This document shows, piece by piece, positions 37,609 to 46,203 of a DNA stretch of 64,000 nt; position 1 is the stretch's first letter; each line of letters starts with the position of its first letter. The notes under the pieces were generated by a model. That model was not told the DNA's origin. It made no database searches and saw only the letters and a program-made list of their open reading frames with translations. A program made the position numbers and the translations under genes. The DNA lies in the NCBI GenBank assembly GCA_002320815.1, contig DCLA01000002.1:103795-167794 (forward strand), in the 5' to 3' direction. The stretch comes from Myxococcales bacterium UBA1660. GTDB lineage: Bacteria; Myxococcota_A; Polyangia; Polyangiales; Houyiibacteriaceae.

Positions 37609-38651
37609 AGGCCGTACGCCGCCTTCAGCTCGTCGTCGTTCTCGGCGAGGGCGGTGGCGAGCTCCACCATCACCTTGCACTGCTTCACGGTGGCGTCGTC
37701 CTGCATCTTGCCGTCGATCATGACCGCGCCGGTGCCGTCGCCCATCTCGTCGATGACCCGCTTGGCCCACTTGACCTCGTCGACCGGCGGGCTGAAGACC
37801 TTGCGCGCGATGTCGATCTGCACCGGGTGCAGGGACCAGGCGCCGACGCAGCCCAGGAGGAAGGCGTTCCGGAACTGGTCCTCGCAGGCGAGGGTGTCGC
37901 GGATGTCCCCGAAGGGCCCGTAGTAGGGGAGGATGCCGTGCGCGTTGCAGGCGTCGATCATGCGCGCGAGCGTGTAGTGCCAGAGGTCCTGCTGGTAGGT
38001 CGCCCGGGGCGCGTCGTCGCCCGCGGGGTCTTCGCGGACCAGGTAGCCCGGGTGGCCGCCACCGACCCGGGTGGTCTTCATGCGGCGCGACGCGGCGAGG
38101 TCGGCGGGACCGAGGCTGAGCCCCTGCATGCGCGGGCTCGCGCCGCAGATGGCCTCGACGTTGGCGACGCCGAGGGCGGTCTCCAGGATCGCGTGGACCA
38201 GGATGGGCTTCTTCAGCCCGTGCTTGGCCTCGAGTTGCGCGAGCAGGCGGTCGACGTAGTGGATGTCCCAGGGCCCTTCGACCTTCGGGACCATGAGCAC
38301 GTCGAGCTTGTCGCCGACCTTGGCCAGGATCTGCTGGACGTCGTCGAGGAACCACGGGCTGTCCAGGCTATTGACCCGGGTCCAGAGCTGGGTGGTCCCG
38401 AAGTCGTTCGCCTCGGCGATGGCGATGAAGCCTTCGCGGGCGGCGACCTTCTTGTCGGCGGCGACGGCGTCCTCGAGGTTCCCGAGGAGTACATCCACCT
38501 TCGCGGCGATCGAGGGGGCCTTGGCGGCCATCTTCTCGTTCGACGGGTCGAAGAAGTGGATCATGCGGGAGGGCCGGAAGGGGACCTCGCGCAGCGGTTC
38601 GGGGGCGCCGAGGGCGAGCGGGCGGAAGAAGTCCTTGGGGCTACGGATCAT
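37605..38651 (-). CDS. mcl: L-malyl-CoA/beta-methylmalyl-CoA lyase
   Basis: A 348-residue enzyme, taking the ATG at 38651 (an upstream in-frame start would add 12 residues). It matches the Mcl1 type known from the ethylmalonyl-CoA pathway and 3-hydroxypropionate bicycle over its full length: FFRPLALGAPEP at the N-terminus, LLGNLEDAV, VPKVEGPWDIHYVD, SLGPADLAASR, TTRVGGGHP, YYGPFGDI and the end DGKMQDDATVKQ. It reversibly splits malyl-CoA to acetyl-CoA and glyoxylate, and beta-methylmalyl-CoA to propionyl-CoA and glyoxylate. Coupled to a CitE-like gene. No other pathway genes lie within the window. Confidence 0.92.
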   Translation of the reverse strand: MIRSPKDFFRPLALGAPEPLREVPFRPSRMIHFFDPSNEKMAAKAPSIAAKVDVLLGNLEDAVAADKKVAAREGFIAIAEANDFGTTQLWTRVNSLDSPWFLDDVQQILAKVGDKLDVLMVPKVEGPWDIHYVDRLLAQLEAKHGLKKPILVHAILETALGVANVEAICGASPRMQGLSLGPADLAASRRMKTTRVGGGHPGYLVREDPAGDDAPRATYQQDLWHYTLARMIDACNAHGILPYYGPFGDIRDTLACEDQFRNAFLLGCVGAWSLHPVQIDIARKVFSPPVDEVKWAKRVIDEMGDGTGAVMIDGKMQDDATVKQCKVMVELATALAENDDELKAAYGL

Positions 38652-38693
38652 GGGACGGGCATAGCATTCCCGTCCCCCGGGGCCCACGGTCGC

Positions 38694-38716
38694 CCGCCGA
38701 GGACGTACCTCGGCGG
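38694..38716 (-). terminator. Hairpin after the small membrane protein gene
   Basis: CCGCCGAGG (38694-38702) and CCTCGGCGG (38708-38716) form a perfect nine-base stem with the loop ACGTA. It lies 31 bases downstream of the minus-strand stop at 38747 and before the mcl start. Confidence 0.65.
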
Positions 38717-38746
38717 ACGGGGTCGCCTCCGCGCGGTCAGCTCACG

Positions 38747-39130
38747 TCAGGCGTGGCGGACGCGGGCGACCGGCGCGTTCCAGACGTGGCGGTACCAGTA
38801 GAGGGGGAGGGTGATCGGCGCGAGGAGGACGAAGGCGAAGCCCCAGGCGACCTTCCGGTCGAGGGGAACACCTTGGGTCTTCACCATCCAGCCACCGAAG
38901 ACGAGGACCAGGAGACCGGTCCAGAGGAGGCTGAAGTAGCCCATGCCCGCGCGCGCGGCCCCCTCCATGAAGGGCAGGATGGCCAGGGAGGCCACGGGGA
39001 CGAGTGCGCAGAGCCCGAGGATCATCCGCGGCAAGCGGGTCTGATGGCTCGGGTCGTGGGCGTCGACGAGCATCGCCTGTTCGCGGTCGGTGTTGCGGGT
39101 GACGGGGTGCTGTTCCATGCCCTGGGACAT
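38747..39130 (-). CDS. Small membrane protein
   Basis: A 127-residue protein from the ATG at 39130. A 30-residue hydrophilic N-terminus precedes three predicted membrane helices (LGLCALVPVASLAILPFM, FSLLWTGLLVLVFGGWMV and AWGFAFVLLAPITLPLYWY). A short basic tail follows. No family is recognised. It is divergent from the thioredoxin-fold gene at 39347 across a 216-base gap in which I see no clear promoter. Confidence 0.65.
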   Translation of the reverse strand: MSQGMEQHPVTRNTDREQAMLVDAHDPSHQTRLPRMILGLCALVPVASLAILPFMEGAARAGMGYFSLLWTGLLVLVFGGWMVKTQGVPLDRKVAWGFAFVLLAPITLPLYWYRHVWNAPVARVRHA

Positions 39131-39346
39131 TGCATCCTTCGTTCCAACCCTTTCCTCCGCGCGTCGCCGGGGGGATCCGGGGCGGAACGTCACGGCCCGC
39201 CGAGGATCGAGGCAGATCCGTGACGAGGGCCCGCTCGTTACGACTGCGGCCGCTGCGGCGTCCCCTCTGCGGAAAGGACTGGCGCCCGTGGCACACCGAA
39301 GAGCAAAGCTCATCCCTTCACGTCTCCCTTCGGCGAGGGTGGACTC

Positions 39347-40147
39347 GTGAGAGCCCTCGACGCGGAACAGCTGCGCTCGCTCCGGGTCCAGCTCGGGGGA
39401 AGCGCGGCGTCCCTGCTGCGCGGCGGGGCAGGCGCCTTCGCGCTCTTCACCCGCGACCCCGACGAGCAGCCGGATCTCGTGCTCTACGAGCTCGAGGGCT
39501 GTCCCTACTCGCGCCTCGTGCGCGAAGCGCTGGCCATGCTGGACCTCGACGCGCTGGTGAAGCCCTGCCCGCGCGGCGCGTCCCGGCATCGCTCGGAGCT
39601 CCTCGCGGCCCGCGGCGAGGAGACCGTCCCCTTCCTCGTCGATCAGAGCTGCGATGAGGCGCTCGGCGACGCCGACGCCATCGTGGCCTACCTCTTCGCC
39701 CGCTACGGTCGCGGGCACCGGATCCCACGGCGACTCCGCTCAGCCCTCGCCGAGCCGACCTCGAAGGTGGCCTCGGCGCTGGTCGGAGTGAGCGGCGCGG
39801 AGGAGGCGCGGACCCAGCCCGTCACCCTCGACGAACCCCTGGTCCTCTGGGCCTTCGAGGCCTGCCCTTTCTGCCGGGCGGTCCGGCTCCAGCTCGCCGA
39901 GCTGGCGCTGCCCTACATGAGCCACGCCTGCGCCAGGGGTAGCGGTCATCGGCCCGAGTTCGAGCGACGGCACGGCAAGACCCAGTTCCCCTACCTGGAA
40001 GATCCGAATACGGGCGAAGCGATGTTCGAGTCCGCGGCCATCGTGGCGTACCTCGAAGACCGGTATGGGCCCGAGGCCCAGCGTGTCGCCGAAGCGGGGC
40101 TCGAGAGCTTCCCGGCGAGCGATCCCCCCAGCTGGACGGCGGGCTGA
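39347..40147 (+). CDS. Tandem glutaredoxin/GST-N-like protein
   Basis: A 266-residue protein with two thioredoxin-fold domains of the GST N-terminal type in tandem. Domain 1 (about 45-125) has LYELEGCPYSRLVREAL, then VPFLVD and DADAIVAYLFARY. Domain 2 (about 162-245) has WAFEACPFCRAVRLQL, then FPYLEDPNTGEAMFESAAIVAYL split over two strands. The first active site is CPYS (one Cys) and the second CPFC (two Cys), so only the second could use a dithiol mechanism. The GST C-terminal helical domain is absent. GTG start. MscS follows 3 bases later. Confidence 0.85.
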   Translation: MRALDAEQLRSLRVQLGGSAASLLRGGAGAFALFTRDPDEQPDLVLYELEGCPYSRLVREALAMLDLDALVKPCPRGASRHRSELLAARGEETVPFLVDQSCDEALGDADAIVAYLFARYGRGHRIPRRLRSALAEPTSKVASALVGVSGAEEARTQPVTLDEPLVLWAFEACPFCRAVRLQLAELALPYMSHACARGSGHRPEFERRHGKTQFPYLEDPNTGEAMFESAAIVAYLEDRYGPEAQRVAEAGLESFPASDPPSWTAG

Positions 40148-40150
40148 ACC

Positions 40151-41059
40151 ATGAACTTCGGCGAACTCTGGAGCACCGTGGTGGAGAAGTTGGAGGCCTG
40201 GGCCCAAGGCGCGGCCCGGATGCTCCCCAACATCGGCCTCGCGCTGATCACGGCCATCGTCCTCTACGCCCTCTCGAAGCTGGTCCGGAAGGCCGTCGAG
40301 AAGGCGCTGAGCAAGACCCGCATGCACCGCTCCGCGCGGGACCTGCTGGTCAGCATCGTGCACTTCGCGTCCCTGGTCGCGGTGCTGATGATCACCCTCA
40401 GCATCCTCGATCTGAACAAGGTCGTGACCTCGCTCCTGGCGGGCGCCGGTGTCGTCGGACTCGCGCTGGGTTTCGCGTTCCAGGATCTGGCCGCGAACTT
40501 CATCAGCGGCGTGGGGCTCTCGGTGCGGCACCCATTCAACGTCGGGGACATCATCGAGACCAACGACGTCATCGGCGTCGTGGAGCAGCTCGACCTGCGC
40601 ACCACCCGCTTGCGCACCTTCGACGGCAAGCGGGTGATCGTGCCGAACAGCAAGATCTATCAAGAGGTCCTCATCAACCACACGGACAACGACCTGAAGC
40701 GGATGGACCTCGGCTGCGGCGTCGGCTACGGCGACGACCTGCAGAAGGTCCGGAAGGTGGCGCTCGAGGCCCTCAACGCCCTCGATTCGCGGGACGAACG
40801 CCGGGAGGCCGAGCTCTTCTTCACCGAGTTCGGCGACTCCTCGATCAACTTCACCGCTCGCGTCTGGTTCGACTACAACAGCCAGGGCGACCTGCTGCGT
40901 TGCCAGTCCGAAGCGGTGATGGCGCTCAAGGCCGCCTTCGACGCCAACGACATCACGATCCCCTTCCCGATCCGAACGCTGGACTTCGGTCCCAACGGCG
41001 GCGTCAAGCTGGACGAGGTCTGGCCAGGAGCGGAACCCGGTGCCCGAGCAGAAGCCTGA
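40151..41059 (+). CDS. MscS-family small-conductance mechanosensitive channel
   Basis: A 302-residue inner-membrane channel that opens under membrane tension to release solutes. There are three transmembrane helices. The pore helix is rich in Gly and Ala (LLAGAGVVGLALGFAFQDLA, about 95-115). It is followed by the conserved NFISGVGLSVRHPFNVGD and the beta domain with ETNDVIGVVEQLDLRTTRLR and VPNSKIY. Length matches E. coli MscS. Its last 20 bases overlap the next gene in another frame. Confidence 0.94.
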   Translation: MNFGELWSTVVEKLEAWAQGAARMLPNIGLALITAIVLYALSKLVRKAVEKALSKTRMHRSARDLLVSIVHFASLVAVLMITLSILDLNKVVTSLLAGAGVVGLALGFAFQDLAANFISGVGLSVRHPFNVGDIIETNDVIGVVEQLDLRTTRLRTFDGKRVIVPNSKIYQEVLINHTDNDLKRMDLGCGVGYGDDLQKVRKVALEALNALDSRDERREAELFFTEFGDSSINFTARVWFDYNSQGDLLRCQSEAVMALKAAFDANDITIPFPIRTLDFGPNGGVKLDEVWPGAEPGARAEA

Positions 41060-41981
41060 CAGCGGTTCGTCCTACTTGCGCGCGATGGTGCTCCTCGGGG
41101 GCCGTGACCTCGACGAGGAGCAGCAGGCGCTCGTCGACGAGCTGGTCGGGGCCAACCCCGGTTGGTTCCTGGAGCGGGTCACCGACGAGTGGGGTCCGGT
41201 CGAGCTCGCGCGCCGCGGCGTCGAAGCCGGGGCCGAGCTCATCGTGGCCGCCGGCGGGGACGGCACCGTCTCGGCGGTGGCCGAGGCGGTGGCCGGGCGC
41301 GGGGTCCCCATGGCCATCCTGCCCTTCGGCACCGCCAACGATTTCGCGCGCACCCTCTCCGTCGCCACCCTCGACGAGGCCCGCCGTGCCCTGGCCCTGG
41401 GGCACATCGTGGACGCCGACGGCGTCCGCGTAGAGACCCGGGAAGGCGTCGAGCACTTCGTGCTGAACGTCGCCAACGGCGGCCTCGCCTGGGACATCGG
41501 GGACTCGCTCGACGACGACACCAAGGGCGCGTGGGGGCCGCTCGCCTACGCGCGCGGCGCCCTCGATGTCATCGGGCACCCGACGGTGCACACCGTCCGG
41601 GTCCAGGTCGACGACGAGCTCCCCCGGGAGGAGCGGGTGCTCACGGTGGCCGTGTCCAGCGGCCGCACCTGCGGCGGCGGGCTGATCCTCGCGCCCACCG
41701 GCGATCCCCAAGATGGGCTCCTGGAGGTCACGCTCCTGCTCGAGGCGCCCCCGGGCGCCGTCGCCGCGCTGGCGGCGCGCATGCGCGTGGCCGACGTGGA
41801 GACCGACGACGGGCTCGTCCGGCTGCGGGGCCGGAGCGTGTCCGTCGAGAGCGACCCGCCAATGCGCTTCGTGCTCGATGGGGAGCTGGCGGAAGAGCAC
41901 CCGACCCGGTTCAGCGTGCTGCCGGGCGCGGTGCGGATCCACGTCGGCGAGCACTACACCCGCGAGCCGGCGCTCGCCTGA
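41040..41981 (+). CDS. Diacylglycerol/lipid kinase (YegS-like)
   Basis: A 313-residue lipid kinase of the DAGK-catalytic family. It phosphorylates a lipid hydroxyl with ATP at the membrane. The nucleotide motif GGDGTVSAVAEAV lies near residue 72 and LPFGTANDFARTL near 98. The second domain has VLNVANGG and the acidic FVLDGELAEEHP end typical of YegS proteins. The GTG start lies 20 bases inside the MscS gene, so translation is coupled. Confidence 0.9.
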   Translation: MPEQKPDSGSSYLRAMVLLGGRDLDEEQQALVDELVGANPGWFLERVTDEWGPVELARRGVEAGAELIVAAGGDGTVSAVAEAVAGRGVPMAILPFGTANDFARTLSVATLDEARRALALGHIVDADGVRVETREGVEHFVLNVANGGLAWDIGDSLDDDTKGAWGPLAYARGALDVIGHPTVHTVRVQVDDELPREERVLTVAVSSGRTCGGGLILAPTGDPQDGLLEVTLLLEAPPGAVAALAARMRVADVETDDGLVRLRGRSVSVESDPPMRFVLDGELAEEHPTRFSVLPGAVRIHVGEHYTREPALA

Positions 41982-41985
41982 CGCG

Positions 41986-42018
41986 TCGAAGCCGCCGCGA
42001 AAACCGCGGCGGCTTCGA
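41986..42018. terminator. Bidirectional terminator
   Basis: TCGAAGCCGCCGCG (41986-41999) and CGCGGCGGCTTCGA (42005-42018) are perfect 14-base complements with the loop AAAAC. The hairpin sits between convergent ends at 41981 and 42032. Confidence 0.8.
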
Positions 42019-42031
42019 AGCGCCCCGGTCG

Positions 42032-42526
42032 TCAGAGCTGGACGTGGCCGTGGGCGCTGGCGCTCTGGGGCGGCTTCACCTCGGTGCCGGTGAGCAGCGA
42101 GCGGAGGCCGCGGAAGGCGAGCTTCACCCGGGTCTTGCCGGCCATGTTCCAGTACTCGCCCTCTTCGGCGCGGACGCGGATGAGGATGATGTCGGTGTCC
42201 TCGGGACCGTCCGGGAACCACGCGCGCCAGATCGGCTTCCACAGCTCCTGGATCCGGCTGCGGTCCTCGATGAACTCGGCGGTCCCGGTGAGGGAGACGT
42301 ACTTGGAGTCCTTCTGGAAGGTGACCAGGAGACGCGCGTCGTCGAGAAGCTCGTCGACCTTGGGGCTGTCGACCGAGGTCACGAAGAAGACGTCGCCTTC
42401 CGGCGTGGTCTCCGCGACGGCCATGGGCCGGGCGCGCAGCTCCCCGTCGGGGGCGTGGGAGACGAGCATGGCGTCGTCGAATTGCTGGATGAGGTCGAGG
42501 AAATGCTGCTTCTCTTCTTGGCTCAC
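42032..42526 (-). CDS. Pyridoxamine 5'-phosphate oxidase-like (GSP26-type) protein
   Basis: A 164-residue split-barrel protein of the general stress protein 26 type. It shows AMLVSHAPDGELRARPMAV, DVFFVTSVDSPKVDEL and YVSLTGTAEFIEDRSRIQEL. These are the FMN-binding strands and the post-barrel helix of this family. The C-terminal 25 residues are a flexible extension ending in His-rich ASAHGHVQL. GTG start with an AAGGA ribosome-binding site. The family binds FMN or F420-like flavins; substrate unknown. Confidence 0.88.
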   Translation of the reverse strand: MSQEEKQHFLDLIQQFDDAMLVSHAPDGELRARPMAVAETTPEGDVFFVTSVDSPKVDELLDDARLLVTFQKDSKYVSLTGTAEFIEDRSRIQELWKPIWRAWFPDGPEDTDIILIRVRAEEGEYWNMAGKTRVKLAFRGLRSLLTGTEVKPPQSASAHGHVQL

Positions 42527-42637
42527 TTGGGTGTCCTTTCTCGTTCCGAAATTGGATACGAGTTCATCGAATGGGGCTACTGAGGGTTGGGTGGGATAGG
42601 GCTGTGGTCGTCGCTGCCGCGAGGCAAGGGGCGCGGG

Positions 42638-43123
42638 TCAGCCCCAGCGACCGGCAGGCCGCTCGATCTCGGGGACCGAGCGCTTCCGCCCGCCTCCGCG
42701 GGTCAGCCGCCGACGAATCCCCGCGAAGGTCCAGCGCCGGCCGCCATTGGAGGCGTCCGCGGACTTGGGCGGGGCCGTCTTGCGGCGGGGCATGGTGACC
42801 TGAACCAGGGGTCCGCTCTCCTTGGTGGGCGCCGTCTCGGTCGCCTCTTCGGCGCGCTCCTCGCGCCGGAAGCGGAACCAGAGGACCAGGCCCATCACCG
42901 CAGCGCCCACGAGGAGCCCGTTGGTGATGATGAAGACCCAGTTGCCGATCATCGCCGAGTAGGTGGCGAAACCGACCGACGCGAGGATCTGCCCTCCATA
43001 GAGCATCGGCGACACGCCCTCCGTCGAACGAGCGCGCCACTGGGCTCGGAGCTGGCCGGCGAGAGTCAGGAAGAGCACCGCCGAAGCGGCCCATCCAATC
43101 CATTGTGTCGAGGTGTCGGTCAT
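42638..43123 (-). CDS. PQ-loop/SemiSWEET-like membrane protein with basic tail
   Basis: A 161-residue protein from the ATG at 43123. Three helices (GWAASAVLFLTLAGQLRAQW, MLYGGQILASVGFATYSAMI and NWVFIITNGLLVGAAVMGLV) carry the PQ-loop-type STEGVSP turn after the first helix. A SemiSWEET works as a dimer of three-helix units. The remaining 75 residues are hydrophilic, acidic then Arg-rich (FAGIRRRLTRGGGRKR). PQ-loop assignment is moderate; lauroyl-type or SWEET-like transport is possible. Divergent from the LysR-amidoligase operon. Confidence 0.65.
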   Translation of the reverse strand: MTDTSTQWIGWAASAVLFLTLAGQLRAQWRARSTEGVSPMLYGGQILASVGFATYSAMIGNWVFIITNGLLVGAAVMGLVLWFRFRREERAEEATETAPTKESGPLVQVTMPRRKTAPPKSADASNGGRRWTFAGIRRRLTRGGGRKRSVPEIERPAGRWG

Positions 43124-43489
43124 GGTGTGGCGGGGTGCTCCCGCGACCGATGACATGAGCAATGGGCGTGCCGGCCGTCCCGGCGGTGATCTTCGATTCG
43201 ATCGGGGGGCCGCGCCCCTATCGGGTGTCGGCTCGTGGCAAACCCCCCCGAGGCGCTTTGGAGGAGCCCGAGAGCACCGAGGCCTTCTGCCCCGATCCAG
43301 AGCGAGCGATGCGCATTTTCTAACGGCACGCGCTTTGCTGCTCCTCCGCCCGAAGCGGCAGACAGCGGGGAGAGGTTTCGGGCGCGTTCGCGGCGGTCGA
43401 AGTCCCGGGGGGTCTGTCGCGAGTTCGGTCTCAATCGGTCAATCAGGATCAAGTTCGATGGCTGAACTCGCCAATCCGCGGAGCTCGTC
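43124..43489. other. 366-base divergent intergenic region
   Basis: This is the longest gene-free stretch in the window and separates the PQ-loop gene from the LysR-type gene. It is less GC-rich near 43305-43345 and 43430-43470. It should hold both promoters, and LysR proteins commonly control divergent genes. I could not identify a convincing promoter or an RNA gene in it. Confidence 0.5.
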
Positions 43490-44377
43490 TTGGAGAACGT
43501 CAACTACAATCATCTGTACTATTTCCACGTGGTGGCCGAGTCCGGCTCGCTCGGCGCCGCGGCTCGGAAGCTCTCGGTGACCAAGCCGACGATCAGCACG
43601 CAGGTGAGGCAGCTCGAGGACTTCCTAGAGACGCCGCTCTTCGACCGTCGCGGCGGGCGGCTGCGTCTGAACGAAGCGGGACGGGCGGCGTACCGCCACA
43701 CCCGGGTGATGTTCGACGCCGGTCGCGCACTGCTGCGGCACTTCCGGGGCGAAGAGGCGGTGGACACCGCGACGCTCCGGGTGGGCGTCTCCACCCTCGT
43801 GGGGCGCTCGCTGGCCTCCAGCTTCTTCGTTCCGCTCCTGGACCTCGGCGAGACCCACGTGCAGATCGTGTCGGGGGACGCCACCGATCTCCGGCAGGCC
43901 CTCCAGTCGCGGAAGCTCGACATGCTCCTGGTGGATCAAGTTCCCACCAACCCCGAGGAGCTGGGGGTGGTCTGCGAGCTCCTCGCGCGTCGGGGCATGG
44001 TCGCGGTGACCGGCGCCGAAGGACCGGAGGGCGAGAGTCTCACCTCGGCGCTCCAGCGCCTGCCCCTCTTCCACTACCTCCCGGACGCCGCCGAGCGGTG
44101 GGAGGTCGACCACTTCCTCCGGACCCAGCGCATCCAGCCGCGGCTCGCGGGCGAGACGGACGACGTGGCGACCCTGGTCGAGCTCGCGGCGACGGGGAAG
44201 TGCGTGGCGTTCGTCCCCGAGACGGTCGCCGAGCCCCACGTGGCGACCGGCGAGCTCCGGAAGCTCGGCCACCTGCCCAAGGTCCATCAACACGTCTACG
44301 CGATGTTCGCGCACCGGGAGGTCACCGACATCGTGGAGAAGGCGGTGTCCCTGCTACGTCGGGTGGAGGACTCGTGA
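43490..44377 (+). CDS. LysR-family regulator, NhaR-like
   Basis: A 295-residue regulator. The winged-helix domain starts NYNHLYYFHVVAESGSLGAA and continues KPTISTQVRQLEDFLETPLF, the NhaR-type opening. The effector domain follows, with LRVGVSTLVGRSLASSFFVP and a GKCVAFVPETV strand. The start is TTG at 43490 with GGAG nine bases before; no nearer ATG fits. The stop overlaps the GTG of the amidoligase gene, so the regulator is co-translated with the system it probably controls. Confidence 0.92.
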   Translation: MENVNYNHLYYFHVVAESGSLGAAARKLSVTKPTISTQVRQLEDFLETPLFDRRGGRLRLNEAGRAAYRHTRVMFDAGRALLRHFRGEEAVDTATLRVGVSTLVGRSLASSFFVPLLDLGETHVQIVSGDATDLRQALQSRKLDMLLVDQVPTNPEELGVVCELLARRGMVAVTGAEGPEGESLTSALQRLPLFHYLPDAAERWEVDHFLRTQRIQPRLAGETDDVATLVELAATGKCVAFVPETVAEPHVATGELRKLGHLPKVHQHVYAMFAHREVTDIVEKAVSLLRRVEDS

Positions 44378-46203
44378 GCGCCAGCCTTCCGGGCACCCGT
44401 TCCCTCGCGGGCGCGAGCCGATGGCCCGCGGTCCGCAAAGTCCTCGCTCGACTGGTCCCGCTGGCGCTCTACGCCGCGCTCGTGGTGGGGGTCGTCCTCA
44501 ACGCCGAGCGGGTCATGGACTTCCTCGAAGCGACCGAGCAGCGGCTGGGCCCCTGGGGAGGCCTGGTGTTCGCCCTCGGCGGCGGGCTCTTCATCGGCCT
44601 CGCGGGCCCGGCGAGCCTCATCAACCTCGGCGCGGGGGCCCTCTTCGGATTCTGGAAGGGCCTGGCGGTCGCGTTCGGCGCGGCGCTGGTGGGCTCGCTG
44701 GTGGCCTTCGGGTTGGCGCGGATCGGCGGCGCGAAGCTCCACGAGCGATTCGCGGAGCGCCACGAGTGGTTCCGCGTGCTGGAGGAGAAGATCGGGACCG
44801 ACGCCAAGCTGGCGACCTTTCTCCGGCTCAGCCCGGTCGTACCCCTCGCCGGGAGCTCCTACGCCCTCGGCCTGGCGCGCATGAAGCTGGGGCTCTTCCT
44901 GAAGACCGCGCCGGCCATGGTGCCGCCCCTCGCGGTGTACGTCGGGGCGGCCGCCGTGGCCCGCGGCGTGTGGAGCACCGGGAGCCGGCCCTGGTGGGAG
45001 TGGGTCGTGCTCGGGGCGGGACTCCTGGCCACCGTGGGGGTGATGATCGCCGTGACCCGAGCGATCCGAGCGGCCGTGGCCGAGGCCCGCGGCGAGGGTG
45101 AGGCGAAGGAGTCCGAAACGGATGCCGGGAGCCCGGCGTCGAAGCCGGCGGAGGTGCGTGGCGTGCAACGAACAGACGATGACTCCGGCGACTCTCGGCC
45201 GCCCCCGGAGACGGTCCGCCGACCCCGGTCCGGGGAGGTCGAGCTCCCGGTGACCCGGCGCGAAGGACGACCGCGCCGAGTGGGCGTGGAGATCGAGCTG
45301 GCGGGCGTGCCCGTCCCGGCGTGCGCCGAGGCGGTCGCCAAGCACTTCGGCGGCGAGGTGCAGCGCCAGCACGACCAGGAGGCTCAGGTGGAGACCGACC
45401 TGGGCACCTTCACCGTCGAGCTCGACTCGCGGCCCCTCAAGGAGATCGCCGCGGAGCTCGAGGCCCACGCGGACGAAGAGACGACGGTCGAAGCGGTGAA
45501 GAACCGCTTCCTCCTCGGCCTCGCGGAGCCCTTCGTGCCCGTCGAGGTGGTGACCCCGCCGCTCACCATCGATCGCTTCGCCGACCTCGACGCCTTCGTG
45601 ACCGATCTGCGCGAGCAGGGGGCGATGGGTACCGGGGACCGGCTCTTCTACGCCTTCGGGGTCCACTTCAACCCGGAGGTCGCGTCCCTCGGCGCCGAGA
45701 GCATCGCGGCGCACATGCAGGCGTTCTTCCTGCTTCGCGATTGGCTCCGTCGCGCCGGGCGCACCGACATCGCGCGCCGCGTCACCCCACACATCGAGCC
45801 CCACCCGGACGCCCTGGTGGAGCGCGTGCTCCAGACCTCGTACGCGCCGAGCATCACCCAGCTCATCGACGACTACCTCGAGCTGAGCCCGACGCGGAAC
45901 CGCGACCTCGACCTCCTCCCGCTCTTCGCGCACATCGACGAAGAGCGCGTCCGGGCGGTGCTCCCCGACGAGAAGATCAACCCGCGACCCACCTACCACT
46001 ACCGCCTGCCCAACTCACAGGTCGGGGATCCCACCTGGCGGATCTCCGACGAGTGGCGGAGCTGGGTGCTCGTCGAACGCCTCGCGCACGACCGCGAACG
46101 ACTCCACCAGTGGATCGGCGAGTGGCACCGTCATCGGGGGGAGGTGCTCGTGGAGCTCTTCCAGCCTTGGGCCGACGAGGTGGAGAACCGGATGGTCGAG
46201 TGA
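44374..46203 (+). CDS. VTT (TVP38/DedA-like) membrane domain fused to an amidoligase
   Basis: A 609-residue two-part protein in one frame with no stop between parts. Residues 25-230 form a membrane domain of the VTT/SNARE-associated family: GPASLINLGAGALFGFWKG, then ATFLRLSPVVPLAGSSYALG. Residues 235-300 are a charged linker. From about 300 comes an amidoligase (GCS/GS-superfamily) domain: RRVGVEIELAG, FTVELDSRPLKE, PVEVVTPPL, LFYAFGVHFNPEV, YLELSPTRNRDLDLLPLFAH and RPTYHYRLPN. Amidoligases join a carboxyl group to an amine using ATP. GTGA overlaps occur at both ends, with the regulator and with the GATase gene. A stand-alone soluble amidoligase is the usual form, so the membrane fusion is unusual. 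Confidence 0.88.
   Translation: MSASLPGTRSLAGASRWPAVRKVLARLVPLALYAALVVGVVLNAERVMDFLEATEQRLGPWGGLVFALGGGLFIGLAGPASLINLGAGALFGFWKGLAVAFGAALVGSLVAFGLARIGGAKLHERFAERHEWFRVLEEKIGTDAKLATFLRLSPVVPLAGSSYALGLARMKLGLFLKTAPAMVPPLAVYVGAAAVARGVWSTGSRPWWEWVVLGAGLLATVGVMIAVTRAIRAAVAEARGEGEAKESETDAGSPASKPAEVRGVQRTDDDSGDSRPPPETVRRPRSGEVELPVTRREGRPRRVGVEIELAGVPVPACAEAVAKHFGGEVQRQHDQEAQVETDLGTFTVELDSRPLKEIAAELEAHADEETTVEAVKNRFLLGLAEPFVPVEVVTPPLTIDRFADLDAFVTDLREQGAMGTGDRLFYAFGVHFNPEVASLGAESIAAHMQAFFLLRDWLRRAGRTDIARRVTPHIEPHPDALVERVLQTSYAPSITQLIDDYLELSPTRNRDLDLLPLFAHIDEERVRAVLPDEKINPRPTYHYRLPNSQVGDPTWRISDEWRSWVLVERLAHDRERLHQWIGEWHRHRGEVLVELFQPWADEVENRMVE

Noticed and set aside
43124..43489. A small RNA or tRNA in the longest intergenic region
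   Set aside because: No cloverleaf, no paired stem followed by a T tract and no conserved arm sequences could be found by eye.
45150..45280. A separate amidoligase gene starting within the linker
   Set aside because: No stop codon separates the two domains and no Shine-Dalgarno sequence stands out in the linker, so a fusion is the simpler reading, though an internal GTG start cannot be excluded.
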